Shown: positions 12,301 through 22,359 of the stretch, in pieces
Layout of the letters: each line of letters begins with the position of its first letter
Position numbering within the stretch: position 1 is the first letter of the stretch
Source: Aldrovandia affinis
Lineage: Eukaryota; Chordata; Actinopteri; Notacanthiformes; Halosauridae
Reading direction: 5' to 3'
Length of the DNA: 64,000 nucleotides
NCBI GenBank assembly: GCA_029706075.1
Contig: JAINUG010000070.1
Span: forward strand, 2,403,500-2,467,499
Position numbers and translations under genes: made by a program
Notes under the pieces: generated by a model
The model's input: only the letters and a program-made list of their open reading frames with translations
What the model was told of the DNA's origin: nothing
Databases searched by the model: none

Positions 12301-15300
12301 AAAAACTGCATCTCAACACAAGCTTGTCACTCTCTCTGTTCTCTCTGTTCTGTTCTCTGTTCTGTTCTGTTTCAAATGCACTTTTTTAATACTGGTGCTA
12401 TTTAGAATTACGGTCACGGCTCCTATATTATTGACATGTATTCATATTCCCCTTTTAGTAATGCACTTATGAATGACAATATTTTTTATTACAGCATTGT
12501 TTCCCAAAATGAAGTTTTTTTTTTTTTTTTTTTTTTCAATTGGGTTATAGACTATTTTGTACACATCACTCTTGTTTATCAAACCTCATTGTGTATACAA
12601 AGTTGCAAATTGCTCTCGTTAAAAGTAGCCTGCTAAATGAACAACTGTAAATGAGAGACAAATGCACTGGTGATTTCAGCACCATGGAGAGAGCCTGCTT
12701 CCAGTTAATACTGCAGTACAAAACACAATTTATTACCATGAGGTTGCTGGTTCCAATCCCAGGAAGGGTCTGCTGTTGAACCCTTCAGCAAGATATCTAG
12801 CAGAGCTAAATCTGTGCATTTCCATAAGTAGGAAAGAATAATGTGTTAAAATGTACAAAGCACATCCATACAAAGTTTAGGGCTAGGGGGGAGAGGGTAG
12901 AGAACAAACTCGATTGAAAAGTGGCAATGCTGAAGTTGAAAACTCACAAACCTCATGTTGAAACATGAGAAACCTTTGCTCACTGCCCCAGAACACATGC
13001 GAGTGACATCGCCACACAGCAGCACCTTCCTCAGAATGCAAAACTGAAGCAATTAGCTGGTAGACTGTTGTGTATTTTTTTCAAATAGTCATAAGAACAT
13101 AAGAATACATAATGATGAAAGCGGGCCGTTCTGCCCATCTAGGCTTGTCACGTCCTAATCTAAAGCTATATCTTTCTTGTAAATGTGGCGCCCAGAACTG
13201 CACACAGTACTCTAAGTGAGGTCTGACAAAGGCATTATATAACATTGGTATAACCTCCTTTGATTCATACTCAATACTTTTTGCTATGTATCCCAGGATC
13301 CTGTTGGCCTTTTTCACTACTGTAGCACACTGCTTAGATGCAGATAGACTTTGATCAACTACAATTCCTAAGTCTTTTTCGAACTGAACACCTACTCATT
13401 TTTTCCCTCTCATAAAATACTCCTCCTGTCTTATGTTTTTATTTCCCACATGCATAACTTTACATTTAACAATATTTAATATCGTCTGCCATGTTTCTGC
13501 CCATTCTTGGATTTTGTTTAAATCATCTTGTATTACTTTTCCAAACTGTTTGCTAAACCCTCAAGTTTAGTATCATCTGCAAATTTAACTATTTTGCTAC
13601 TAACATCCCTATCAAGATCATTTATGTAAATAAGGAAGAGCAGAGGTCCCAGCACCGTCCCCTGCGGGACACCACTGGCCACAGCACCGAGGTCAGATAT
13701 GACCGCCCCCGTACTGTTACTCTTTGAATATGCCCTTGCAACCAACTATGAACCCACTCTGAAACAACTCTTGTAATTCCTACTGAATTCATTTTGACAA
13801 TGAGCCTCTCATGTCATACCTTCTCAAATGCTTTTTGAAAGTCCAAATATAGAAGATCATAAGCCTGGTTCAGGTAAAAACACTTTGTAGCCTCTTCAAA
13901 GAAGTCCAGGAGGTTTGTTAGGCATGGCCTCCCCTTAATAAAACCATGTTGGCTCTCTATTAAAATTCATTTTTCAAGAAGGATTCAAACGTGTCCCTAA
14001 TAATACATTACAGTATTGTATAGGGCTGACCACATTTAGTCGACTGCTTGAGTGTTTGGTCGATGGACTGTTGGTCGACAGAGATTTATTTTGGTCGAGC
14101 AAAAAAATACAAAAATAAAAAATTCTCCAGGCAGCATGACACCTAGATTCACGCCACAGTTCGGCGCGCTTGTCAGTAGAATAATCCATTCTGGATGCTG
14201 CGGCTATGGCAGTGACAGTCCTTCACTCTTAACATAGCTAGGCCTATGTTCTCTTTAAATTATATTAGGCAGTTAAGGTAATAGTAATGTTGTGAATAAT
14301 TCAGCAAAACTAATAAAAGTAACATTTTATAATAAATGTGTTTTGCTAATTGTATGGTTTATATATTTATAACACCCCCTTTCATGTAGCCTATATTGTA
14401 TCCTTCTTGTTTTAGGCACACAAATGTGCATTTTAATTGTAGCCTAAGATTTGCCTACAGTTAAGTTTAGTGATATAGGCATACTTTAATTACTCATTTC
14501 GATATAACCTAAGAACATAAATCTGGAGTATGGCAGCATTTCGTTTAGTCGCGGACGCTCCAAAAAAAAAGTGGAATGTGAACTTTGCAAGCAATGCTTC
14601 GCTTACCACATTTCAACAACGAACATGACCTACCACTTGAAAACGGTAAGTTAGCCTACTTTATATTCTTTCCATGCATAAACGTGTTTTATGTGCTTTA
14701 TAGGTGAACATTTCAGATTGAGTTCTTATATGTAAACTATTAGTAATGCGTACCAAGTTATTTCTACTTAATTTGAAACTGTATTTTATAGGTGCATCCC
14801 CAGTACATCGCAATCAGTCCCGCTGCAACTTCAGGTTTAAAACAAACCAGATTGGACCTGAAGCCCGCCACTATCTCAGAAAAAAGAAAAAGAGAGATAA
14901 CCGATTCTATTGTGGACTGCATTGCGACCAATCGACCAATCTGAAAAAACGGACGACTGTTGGTCGACCAAGATTAGTTTTAGTCGGGGGACAGCCCTAG
15001 TATTTTACATGAGATGCAAGTTAAACTGACAGGCCTACAGTTCCCTGGGTCAGTACGGTCCCCGTTCCTATATATTGGAATTATACTACCCTGCATCCAG
15101 TCATCTGGTATTTCTCCAGTGTTTATGGATTGCATAAAAATATCTGTCAGTGGTTTATATATAATTTCCCCAAGTTCTTTGGAGTGGAACCTCTACGCTT
15201 TGTTAGTCTGTAAATGCGTGCTGATGATGCATTTAGAGACTAACAAAGGCAGCCAGTACCCATGATGCCCTGCTGCTCCCTGCGGAAAGGGCCCTGGCTG

Positions 15301-18300
15301 TTGCTATGCTTGCAGTGCTGCTGGCCTCAGTATCAGAACAAAGAAAAAGCCAGTTAAACAGAGTCCAGCTCTGCACTGCCAGCAGGATCAACGCAGCGTT
15401 AACACATGTAATAACATCCAATCGCAAAGCACAGAACAGGAATCCAGCGCTGAACACATGACGTTCCCCTGATCACACTCACTAGGGTTCCCACGCTCAA
15501 GACACACAGTTTTGACTTAGCTCAGCTCAACCGGTTCCTGGGAATGTGCACACCTTCAAGCAACCACCCGTTTCCTCTAGGGCTCTCTGTGCTGGTGTGT
15601 GTGTGCACATGTGTGTGTGCACACGTTTGAAGATGAGGTGTGTATGGGTGTGAGTAAGCATGCGCACCTGGGTTTGTGTGAGCAAATGTGTGTGAGTGTG
15701 AATGTGAGTGTGTGTGTGCGTGAGTGAGTGTGTGAGTGTGAGTGTGTGAGTGTGAGTGTGTGAGTGTGAGTGTAGTACGTTTGAGTGTGTGAAAGGCTGA
15801 CTCAGCACATGCCACAGAAATGTGATAACCTATCGCTGGAACAAAACCCCTTATATTGGCCGTAAAGTGCAGCCATTAACTCTTCTTGCAGCTGCCCTGT
15901 TATTTCAGGATTTTCCTGGAGACTTTGCTCCGATGCAGAGATTAGGATTTCCCCAGCCGGCAAATATAACTGCTCCCAGCATGCACAGATAAGAGCCATG
16001 GCTCTTTCTCGCTCTGCTTTAGATGGGAATCAGTGATCCGGCCCTGAGTGTTGAGAGGAACTTGATCCGAGACCTGGGCCAAACCGAAACGGATTCTCAT
16101 AAGCCTGGGAGAAGAGCAGGTCAGCTCCCTGTTTAAGAACATATCCGCCTGGAAGAGCTGAGACTTCCTTCATCATCCCCACTGCCAGGCCTCTCAGCAC
16201 TCCCTTTGAGAAAGAACAGACAACTCCTTTAACCCTTCGAGGAGTACTGTCGCAATATGATGATTATTCTAGAACATGCCGTAACATTCTAGCCGATTCT
16301 AATTGATGACAAAATGGTAAAACTCCAGAATAGAACACTATGAATTAGAACTAGAACTCAAAAATGAATTCCTCAAAAGGGTTAAATACAATCACGTCAG
16401 TGTGCGGAAATATCAATACCCAACTGACTGAAACCGCCCACTCCTAACAAGCAGCAGAGGGATGTAGGACAGGGGGCATATAAATCAGGCACACAGATGG
16501 GGCCGGTTGAAGTCTCTCCCACACGTTAGTGGCCTAATGGGAAACGCTCACCAGCGCCTGTCTCCTAGCCCCGAAGCCGAAAAAATTACTGTGAGTTGTG
16601 GCTCAGCGAAGTGACTGTAGAACACAAAAAAAAGAGATGTGTACACAATAGATTCTCACATTCTAATACATGGATAAAGATACTGAAATTCCATGCAGGC
16701 ACTCGATGCTGAAGAGGAATGACAAACATCGTTGTTCATATGAACAGCAAAATGTCTATGGCCTGGATTCAATCAACATTGGTCCTTAAATTTGGCCAAC
16801 AAAGTTTGGCGAGTTCAGGAATCACCAAAAAGAACACTTGCATTTATTTGGAGGCCAAAGTAAAGGACAAATGTTGAATGAATCCAGGTCTATAGCCTAA
16901 CACACAAACCCAACAGCACACAACCTACACATCCTAAATTTGGGGTTATGCTTTATCAAATCTGTCATAGTTTGGCTGGCCTGGCTCAATTTCTCTGGGG
17001 TAATGTTATAGTGTTAGATTTAGGGACAGCAGGCATTTGACATTTGAGTTTCGTTACATTTCATCAGCAACGCTTGCCTATAAGACACAATTGCTTTCTA
17101 ATCGCAGTAATACTGCTCCTGCTGTCATATCGGATACAGCCTTTGGAGCTGCAGCTAATCTCTGAAGTTCTCTGCATTGCCAGACCTCGTAATTATTTCA
17201 GGAAACCCATCTTCAGCAGTGCACAGCTGCAGATGGCACTCCTTCACATTATCTTCAGTTGGCATTCGAGGGGAAGCCGAGTGCCCTCAAAGGGTTCTGA
17301 ATTCAAATACAAAAGTAAAAGCAATCTTAGGTGGAAAGCGCAATCGAAGAGAGCCAATTTAATTCTTATTCAAGTAGTTCAGCACTTTTCAAGTTAGCTG
17401 GTTAGCAGACTGAATAATAATTCTATTGAGCATTTGAGAAATGATTAGGCTCAACTCACTGTTAAGTCTAAGGGAACCACTACAAAAAGTCTTATGAGCA
17501 CAACAACAATAACAGCAGCAGCACACGGAAAGCCTAGTAATATTTCATACAATATCTAAACTATTATTATCTTGCTTGGTTCCAGTACTGTTTGCAAATA
17601 CTTTCTTGCCAGCAGTGTTTATGTGAACTGTAAGAGGATCATTTGGTCTGACATACTCTACAGTTTGACTAGTGACATGAAATTCATTATCTGCCACACA
17701 TAAATAACAAAGAGGCCTGCGAGAAACGGAATTACCTAATGCAGGAAAATGTCACTAAGAGAAATGTAATTACACACAGACACACACCCACACAGACAGA
17801 CACACGAACACATGAACACAGCATTCCTCGACAGGGTGATAACAGGCCAGTAAAAATGTTAGTTAGATGACTCAACACGCATTGTAAGCTCTAAGCATGC
17901 ATTAGAGCATTTCATTTCAAGTAGACCATAACTTTTCATATGGTTACATACAGCTTTCATTGTTAATGGGCAGTAAAATATATGTTCGAAGGTGTGCATT
18001 CTCCAACTGCCACAGTTATGTTGTACGTGTATTCGCGTCCGTGTCCATGCGTGCGCATGTGTGTGTGTGTGTGTAATGTGCAAATAGTATTGCCTCACAT
18101 TCAAATAACACAGTAGCAGCATGGTGCAGGGGTTAAGCTGCAGTGGTTTACTGAGTTTTTAAACCAAAGTCGGAAGGTTTGATTCCCAACTGGAGCACTG
18201 TCACTGAGTAAGTTACTATACTTAACCTGACCAGTGGCGGTAAAAATCCATGAGGGAATGAATGATGCATTAAATGAAGGGTTTTAGCGGTCACACATCG

Positions 18301-20520
18301 CAACCCCAACCACATGATCCCAATTCTGCACTACAAAGAAGAGGCGCAAGCAAAGCAACCGCAAGAGCCTACACAAACCTTCCCCAGGTAAACTTAAGTA
18401 ACAGAGACCAAAGATAGACGGAAATACAACCGCTCTATGTCAGGCCAACGTTTGGTCGTTGCTTACGTTTACAGGACCACGCCCCCACGGAACGCTTATT
18501 TGCATTGAATCTCTGAACGGCCTCAGCACATTGTGGCCTACCCACGGTTCTGAAATCCTACCCTGAGAATGCGCTATAGAGAAACCTAGCTCCGCTAAAA
18601 CGCACCAGTGAATATCTGGGAATGCACTAGGTTTATTGGGTGGTGGGGGGAATCTGAGGAATGTGAACATCTGCTATCCTGCATCAACTGCTACAGATGG
18701 CAGGCTAGCCCAAAATGTCAGTGTGTACACTGCTGCATAAATCAACAAACTCAACCTCCCGGTCTCTGCCTTGGGGGAAAAACTAGCCATAGAATTGCAA
18801 ACATTTAATTGTTTTGTGCATTTGTTTGTTTCAAGAAAATCACAGCACAGGCATCTGAATACAGACATCTCCTGATGATTGCACATACACTGGACTGCTG
18901 TGACATTATCTAGTTAGAATTTAAAAAAATAATACATTAATACATAAAATGAATGTAAAGTCAAAGTAATTAAAACACGACCAGCTGCACACTATGCAAT
19001 AAAATGCTTGCAAGTGTCCAACATTTATTAAATGATATCATGTTGCCTGTACATTATGGCCTATACATTATAACTTTATGAACCAAGCTGTAACACCCTA
19101 GATGTGAGTGTGATCTTCATTAAACAAGCACTTCCCCACTTAACACTGCCTCAAGGTATGGCTACTCAACTCTGAGTATCACCTTACAGAATTCAAAATA
19201 AATAAATGTAGGAAGGCATTTCCCCCGTTTTGTAAGCGCACAGCAGAATGACACTTATGTGAGGGACAACTGCAATGTCCTGCAGTGGTTCCGTCCACCC
19301 AAACCCGCCTGATCGTACCCGCTGCCATCCGCATCTTCGCCCTCCACCTCCTCCTTCTCTTTCTCCTTGTCCTTGTCCTTCTCCAGCACTGGCTCAGGGG
19401 CGCTGACCTGGTGTTTCTGGACTATCCTCATCCCACCTGCCTTCACTCTCGGAGGAAAAAGGCACAGAATCACCAATCATTTCCAGCATAAAAAGGAATT
19501 TACCATCTACCCTCCATCAGAAGATAATGAGCTTTCAGCGATAGAAGATAGGCTAAATCTTCAACTTTGCAATCAGTTGAAAAGGCCATTATATTGCAAC
19601 ATGTATAGCTAACAATAGGCTAATTATCAATGTGCTGCACAGAATATACAGTAACATAACCAATTAAAGAGATTCGTGTGTAATTTCCTAGCTATGTTCA
19701 TTGCATTAATTTTGCTCAGCGATCTGGATACGCGAGATAGCCTATCTAACTTTAACTTCACGCTAAACAGCATGAACCAGCGGCTAACTGCACCAGCTAA
19801 CAATGCATACCGTATATATACAGCTTTACCCAGTAACATTAACGCAATGACAGACTTATAGCCGTTAGTAATATAAAATTGTAACATTTTCTATATTGCA
19901 TGCACGATTAATATTAAAATCCAGACGTTTTGCTGGCATGGTGGATTAAACAAAGATGATTTAGCTAGCACCACCTAACTAGCAATGCTAGCTAAATCGC
20001 GTCACTAAGGTAACCTACTTAGGTAGCTAGCTACCCAACGTTACTAACGTACATCTTGAAGTTAGGCAGACATCTAGCTATCTACCCAAACTAGCTAGTT
20101 AATTTATGACCACTAGCTAAACATAAGCAATCAAAAATGAATAAACAAGGTCCGTGTTTTTCGAGTTTTCCCGTTAGCTAACTACAATAGCTAACGTTAC
20201 CATGTTTCAATATGAATGTTGATGTACATTTCATTACAAAAATTGATTACATTCATGTTAATGTAATCAAGATGCAAATTTGCAGAGAGAACAATGCTGG
20301 AGTTAACTAGCGTGCAGTGTCTAGCTAGCTAGCATTATCTATCGTTACTATCTAACCATCTCTCTACGCCTGGTAACGTTAGAGCTAGCTATGGCCAGCG
20401 GGTTAGCCTGATTGGCTATCTGGCTAACTAGTTTCACATAAACAGCCACTGAACGTAAACAATACCTGCAGGGAGATGTCCGCCTTTCATTTCGCTTTTA
20501 TTCTGAGGAGGCGAGGACAT
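3187..20520 (-). CDS. dap: DAP (death-associated protein 1), complete four-exon gene
   Basis: DAP is a small proline-rich cytoplasmic protein, known as a mediator of interferon-gamma-induced cell death and as an mTOR-regulated suppressor of autophagy. The coding sequence joins minus-strand exons 20520-20466, 19445-19319, 6386-6344 and 3306-3187. Split codons agree at every junction, giving 114 residues against 102 in human. Landmarks recalled from human DAP are present in order: MSSPP at 1-5, [12 protein letters not shown] at 19-30, a charged Lys/Asp/Glu run at about 40-58, PPKPTV at 62-67, [10 protein letters not shown] in the last exon, and a C-terminal HQPRK. The extra length is mainly in the charged linker. 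CTNND2 lies upstream on the same strand, as in human. Recognition rests on remembered family sequence plus intact splice sites; only the exon 2 donor is less certain. Confidence 0.93.
3330..4054. repeat. 27-bp minisatellite, about 27 copies
   Basis: Direct tandem array whose plus-strand unit reads 'ctccatgcacctttacac' followed by 'aac', R, 'c', R, 'ccg', where R is A or G. Units differ mainly at those two purine positions (cgcgccg, cacgccg, cgcaccg, cacaccg), with some T for C and GATCC for GCTCC changes. One unit near 3850-3890 carries small indels that shift the frame of the ORFs running through it. The array lies in DAP intron 3. Because 27 is divisible by three and the unit lacks stops in several frames, long ORFs appear on both strands; these are periodicity artefacts. 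Confidence 0.95.
4055..4956. other. DAP intron 3 between minisatellite and Tc1 element
   Basis: About 900 bp of AT-rich intron with no recognisable coding segment or repeat family. Confidence 0.5.
5112..5690 (+). pseudogene. Tc1 transposase remnant
   Basis: The first 76 codons carry the second helix-turn-helix region with a GRP hook ([12 protein letters not shown], then [12 protein letters not shown]) and end at a stop. The frame resumes as [14 protein letters not shown], is split by the SINE, and continues as [10 protein letters not shown] and [11 protein letters not shown]. The N-terminal helix-turn-helix and everything after VWGSF are missing, so it cannot be functional. Confidence 0.85.
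5385..5533 (-). mobile_element. tRNA-derived SINE with L2-type tail, nested in Tc1
   Basis: Read on the minus strand it starts with a tRNA-like head (A box 'tggctcagttggtagagc', B box 'gggttcaatcc') and ends with the fish L2/SINE tail 'gtaagtcgctttgg' ... 'gcatctgctaaatg'. A 5-bp direct repeat CTTAT (5380-5384 and 5534-5538) marks the target-site duplication. Removing the insert restores the Tc1 reading KKVLWTDES. A related copy is at 24720-24863. Confidence 0.88.
6344..6386 (-). CDS. dap: DAP coding exon 3 (43 bp)
   Basis: The minus strand reads ttcttccccag | CCCTCCCAAGCC ... ACAAAG | gtgagt, with strong acceptor and donor. It completes a split codon and then encodes [14 protein letters not shown] (62-75), matching the human segment PPKPTVFISGVIAR. 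The exon is too short for ordinary ORF detection and was found by family motif and splice sites. Confidence 0.9.
6387..6867. other. DAP intron 2, start
   Basis: About 480 bp of unique-looking intron next to the exon 3 acceptor; no feature recognised. Confidence 0.4.
6868..7710 (+). pseudogene. Tc1-family transposon remnant, 3' truncated
   Basis: Carries the 5' leader and transposase of a common fish Tc1 family, starting [17 protein letters not shown] at 6912. Later segments in shifted frames include [16 protein letters not shown], a TGA where Trp is expected, WSDESRF (first catalytic Asp), [15 protein letters not shown], and a degraded second-Asp region with stop codons. Similarity ends at 'gactggcctgcacag', just before the third catalytic residue would occur, so the right end and its inverted repeat are gone. 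It lies in DAP intron 2. Confidence 0.88.
7711..9204. other. DAP intron 2, featureless stretch
   Basis: About 1.5 kb with no recognisable gene or repeat. Short ORFs near 8750-9180 on both strands show no domain or splice context. Confidence 0.4.
9205..9425 (+). mobile_element. tRNA-derived SINE with L2-type tail
   Basis: A degraded tRNA-like head ('agtaatggttagggaactgg', 'gtaggtctgatttcc') is followed by a body and the tail 'gtgagtcgctctggataag' then 'tctgctaaatgctt'. The head is decayed, so this is an old copy. Confidence 0.7.
9426..10559. other. DAP intron 2, mostly unique DNA
   Basis: No gene recognised. A short 'cagaca' repeat lies at about 10258-10288. The ORFs at 9836-10198 and 10155-10430 have no recognisable domain. 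Confidence 0.4.
10560..10720 (-). mobile_element. Degraded SINE-like fragment
   Basis: 'atgcagctggatgtgtcctg' followed by 'gttgagcacttttgctcagt' and 'ggcacagcggcagt' resembles the minus-strand body of fish tRNA-derived SINEs, as also seen near 56010-56130. No head or target duplication can be defined. Confidence 0.4.
10660..11130. other. CpG-rich patch in DAP intron 2
   Basis: Visibly richer in G+C and CpG than the surrounding intron (for example 'gacggccgggcggaagggcg' and 'gtgtgcgcggcagggc'). It is followed by a (CA)n run at about 11136-11156. No exon is recognised. It could be an intronic CpG island or regulatory element, or a GC-rich repeat remnant. Confidence 0.4.
11157..13084. other. 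DAP intron 2, unassigned stretch
   Basis: No gene is supported. A poly-T tract lies at about 12518-12537, and a SINE-like head fragment ('tgaggttgctggttccaatc') near 12738-12800. Confidence 0.4.
13533..13745 (-). pseudogene. LINE reverse transcriptase catalytic segment
   Basis: An open stretch containing the conserved [14 protein letters not shown] block and the catalytic FADDTKL motif of non-LTR reverse transcriptases. Flanking parts are out of frame, so this is a fragment of the LINE and not a gene. Confidence 0.85.
14021..14999 (+). mobile_element. Non-autonomous hAT transposon with BED-finger remnant
   Basis: Ends are 'tagggctgacc' and 'ggacagcccta' (imperfect inverted repeats), flanked by 8-bp repeats gtattgta (14013-14020) and gtatttta (15000-15007), 7 of 8 matching. 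It interrupts a LINE whose sequence continues on both sides. Near 14522-14645 it keeps a BED zinc-finger-like segment (KSGVWQHF, later [21 protein letters not shown]) with a frameshift. It is related to the copy at 46056-47285. Confidence 0.85.
15198..15248. repeat. Short hairpin (20-bp arms, 11-nt loop)
   Basis: Arm 'ctttgttagtctgtaaatgc' at 15198-15217 pairs with 15229-15248 at 19 of 20 positions. It sits at the broken 5' edge of the LINE. It may be a tiny foldback element. Confidence 0.6.
15590..15792. repeat. (GT)n / GAGTGT microsatellite
   Basis: About 200 bp of imperfect GT with 'gagtgt' iterations. The HTHTHT-type ORFs on the minus strand are repeat artefacts. Confidence 0.9.
15793..16761. 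other. DAP intron 2, unassigned stretch
   Basis: No gene recognised. About 16260-16370 shares 'gaacatgcc.taacattcta' and 'gattctaatt.atgac' with 45650-45740, so it is a minor interspersed repeat. Confidence 0.4.
16762..16888. mobile_element. Foldback MITE-like element
   Basis: 'cctggattcaatcaacatt' at the left pairs with 'aatgttgaatgaatccagg' at the right, and the inner 'ggtcctt'/'aaggac' extends the stem. Flanks 'tctatgg' and 'tctatag' may be a target duplication. A diverged relative is at 2335-2480. Confidence 0.6.
16889..19318. other. DAP intron 2, unassigned stretch upstream of the SINE and exon 2
   Basis: No gene recognised. A CA-rich run lies at about 17773-17815 and a (GT)n at about 18057-18076. 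Confidence 0.4.
18108..18260 (+). mobile_element. tRNA-derived SINE fragment
   Basis: 'tagcagcatggtgcaggggt' (A-box region) and 'ggaaggtttgattcccaact' (B-box region) resemble the heads of fish tRNA-derived SINEs. The 3' part decays without a clear tail. Confidence 0.6.
19319..19445 (-). CDS. dap: DAP coding exon 2
   Basis: Encodes the rest of Val19 through Ser60 plus two bases of codon 61: [11 protein letters not shown], then a linker with alternating K, D and E (about 40-58). The acceptor is tttttcctccgagag before TGAAGG. The donor is placed at AGCGG | gtacga because it is the GT that gives the phase exon 3 needs. The reading frame stays open past this donor to 19255. The linker is longer than in human, and the Ser-Pro-Ser before PPKP is replaced by Gly-Ser-Gly. 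Confidence 0.85.
19920..20420. repeat. TAGC/AACGTTA-type low-complexity DNA in DAP intron 1
   Basis: Dense 'gctagctagc', 'ctaacgtta' and 'gttagctaac' words, many self-complementary. The same vocabulary recurs at 48230-48450 and 48890-49350. Confidence 0.75.
20466..20520 (-). CDS. dap: DAP coding exon 1
   Basis: Encodes [18 protein letters not shown] plus the first base of Val19, followed by donor CTGCAG | gtattg. The human start reads MSSPPEGKLETKAGHPPA. The start codon has G at position -3. Ser3 followed by Pro4, a reported mTOR-dependent phosphosite in human DAP, is retained. Confidence 0.92.
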
Positions 20521-20760
20521 AGCTATTGACTATGATTCTCAATGCTTCCGAAGAAAAAGCTAAACAGAAAATGATTGTTTTTATTATCCCAGCTTCCTTC
20601 CTTCCCTTTCCTTTCCCTTCCCTCCTCTTTCCTTTCCTTTCTTTTCCTGGACGAAATCTGTGCTGTGCTGTGCTGTGCTACGCTGCGGTACGGTGCAACT
20701 TTTGTGATTTCGTCAACGTGGCTTTCCTGTTGCCCTGCCTGCTGTTTAGAAATACAGTAG
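20521..20760 (-). promoter_or_regulatory. Probable DAP 5'UTR / promoter region
   Basis: Placed by position upstream of the DAP start codon. It has a strong pyrimidine tract on the plus strand (about 20586-20648; purine on the DAP sense strand) and 'gctgtgctgtgctgtgct' repeats at about 20660-20680. No TATA box or transcription start can be fixed. Confidence 0.3.
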
Positions 20761-21733
20761 GCTACGGAAGACCACTCGGGTCAAAAAGTATATGAATCGC
20801 AACGTTAGTTATGCCGAAGACGACTGGTAAAGTAAATAACTATAGCCCACGGGCTTACTTTACTATCCAAAAACTAATACATATTTACACTTATTGTCAG
20901 CAATAAAACATTTTTGTTAAATTGTTTTTCTTTGTTTTTCACGATTGTTCGCTGAGAGGACAGCCAGGCCTGTTACATAATGGCATTGCATAATAGCTTG
21001 CATGTTAGACATGATCATTTACGAGTGGATACTTGAAGCTGAAGCCAGTGGCATAGCCAGGAATTCATTTCGAGGCGGGGGGCGGGACAGCAACGAATTG
21101 TTCAGCAGTAGATTAACAGCTCGGGACGATCATAAAACATTTCGGCTGAAGCAGCTCGGGACAATCATAAAACATTTCGGCTGAAGCACTCACGTTGACA
21201 ATTACATCAGCAGTGCCCCAATAGGGAGTCAAACCTTCAACCTACAGGTCATAAACCCAGGTAACATTCATCACTATGCCAAATTACTCAATTTTTCCCA
21301 GGCGTCTGCCAAATTGTGCTCTGGACTAGAGTATTTTCCGTGGGGCAGGATTTTGTAATGTATGAGTGGAAATCAAGTGTGTGTGGAGATCTTAGCGATC
21401 ACTTTTTTCTTCACAGATGTCTTCCGTCATTGTAAAAGTAGTTAGGCTATTAACGAGTACTTAACTCGCGGCATGAAATCCAAAAATAAATGTACATTAT
21501 AAATATAAATAGACTGTGCTATTATTTCAGCCAAGTGTATAGATGAAAATAATTCAGTAATTGCATCCATGAAAGACTCATGATGAAATGGACATGAGGC
21601 CAGAGAGAAAGTCTTAGTTTCTGAAAACTAAAATCTGTTAATGTGAAATATTTTCAGGTTTTTTAGTATGAAAATTGGTTCCCATCATTTCTACAGCCTT
21701 CAATCAATAAATACATATTTTTTATTTGATATA
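20761..21733. other. Intergenic DNA between DAP and CTNND2, left part
   Basis: No gene. A direct duplication of 'ctcgggac(g/a)atcataaaac' with following bases at 21120-21182 and a degraded SINE-like head on the minus strand ('gttgaaggtttgactcccta', about 21190-21290) are visible. Confidence 0.45.
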
Positions 21734-22359
21734 CAGGTAAATGCCAAAATAAAGGAAATCCGTAAATGAAGGTTTCTGGCAGCTCTGTTAAGGTGTGGGG
21801 TGCATTTTCCTGGCATGGTTTAGTTCCACTCAACCCCTTAGATCGATGCCCGTAAATACAAAGCCATTCTGCGTGATCACCTTCATGCTATTGTAACGGA
21901 GTTCACGTGTTAACTAATCACTAACCACTCTCTTATCGACGCCACATTCTATAGCCGACGCTCACGTGTTAAACCCCACGCACCGGAGCACTACATTATG
22001 GTGAAGCATTTATATCCTAATGACAACGCCCCCATCCACAGGGCATGAGTGGTCACTGAATGGTTTGATGAGCATGAAAATGATATAAACCACATGCCAT
22101 GGCAATCTCAGTCATCAGATCTCAACCCAATTGAACACTTATGAGAAATTCTGGAGCGGTGCCTGAGCCAGGATTTTCCACCACCATCAATAAAACACCA
22201 AATTATGTAATTTCTCATGGAAGAATGGTGTTGCATCCCTCCAACAGAGTTCTGGACAGTTCTAGAATCGATGCCAAGGTGCAATGAAGCTGTTCTGGTG
22301 GCACAACACCTTATTAAGACATTTCATGTAGGCTTTTCCTTTATTTTGGCAGTTACCTG
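21734..22359 (+). mobile_element. Tc1/mariner-like element, defective
   Basis: Inverted ends 'caggtaaatgccaaaataaa' and 'tttattttggcagttacctg' are flanked by TA on both sides. Inside are transposase remnants GVGCIFLAWFSS, a region with 'gacaacgcccccatccac' (the DNAPIH second-Asp motif), and SDLNPIEH (third acid), broken by stops and a foreign-looking stretch near 21900-21990. Solo pieces of the same end sequence occur at about 29604, 36969 and 56316. Confidence 0.82.

Larger units (their letters stand above)
13085..15190 (-). mobile_element. CR1/Rex-like LINE, 5' truncated, split by a hAT insertion
   Basis: The minus-strand element's 3' tail lies at 13085-13130 (plus strand 'cataagaacataagaataca'). 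Going upstream it shows the C-terminal LINE domain ([13 protein letters not shown] ... [13 protein letters not shown]), reverse transcriptase motifs [20 protein letters not shown] and FADDTKL (13533-13745), then further RT sequence to about 14012. It resumes at 15000-15190 after the hAT element. The same family occurs at 59790-60273 and 62790-63960. Frameshifts make it a dead copy. Confidence 0.85.
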
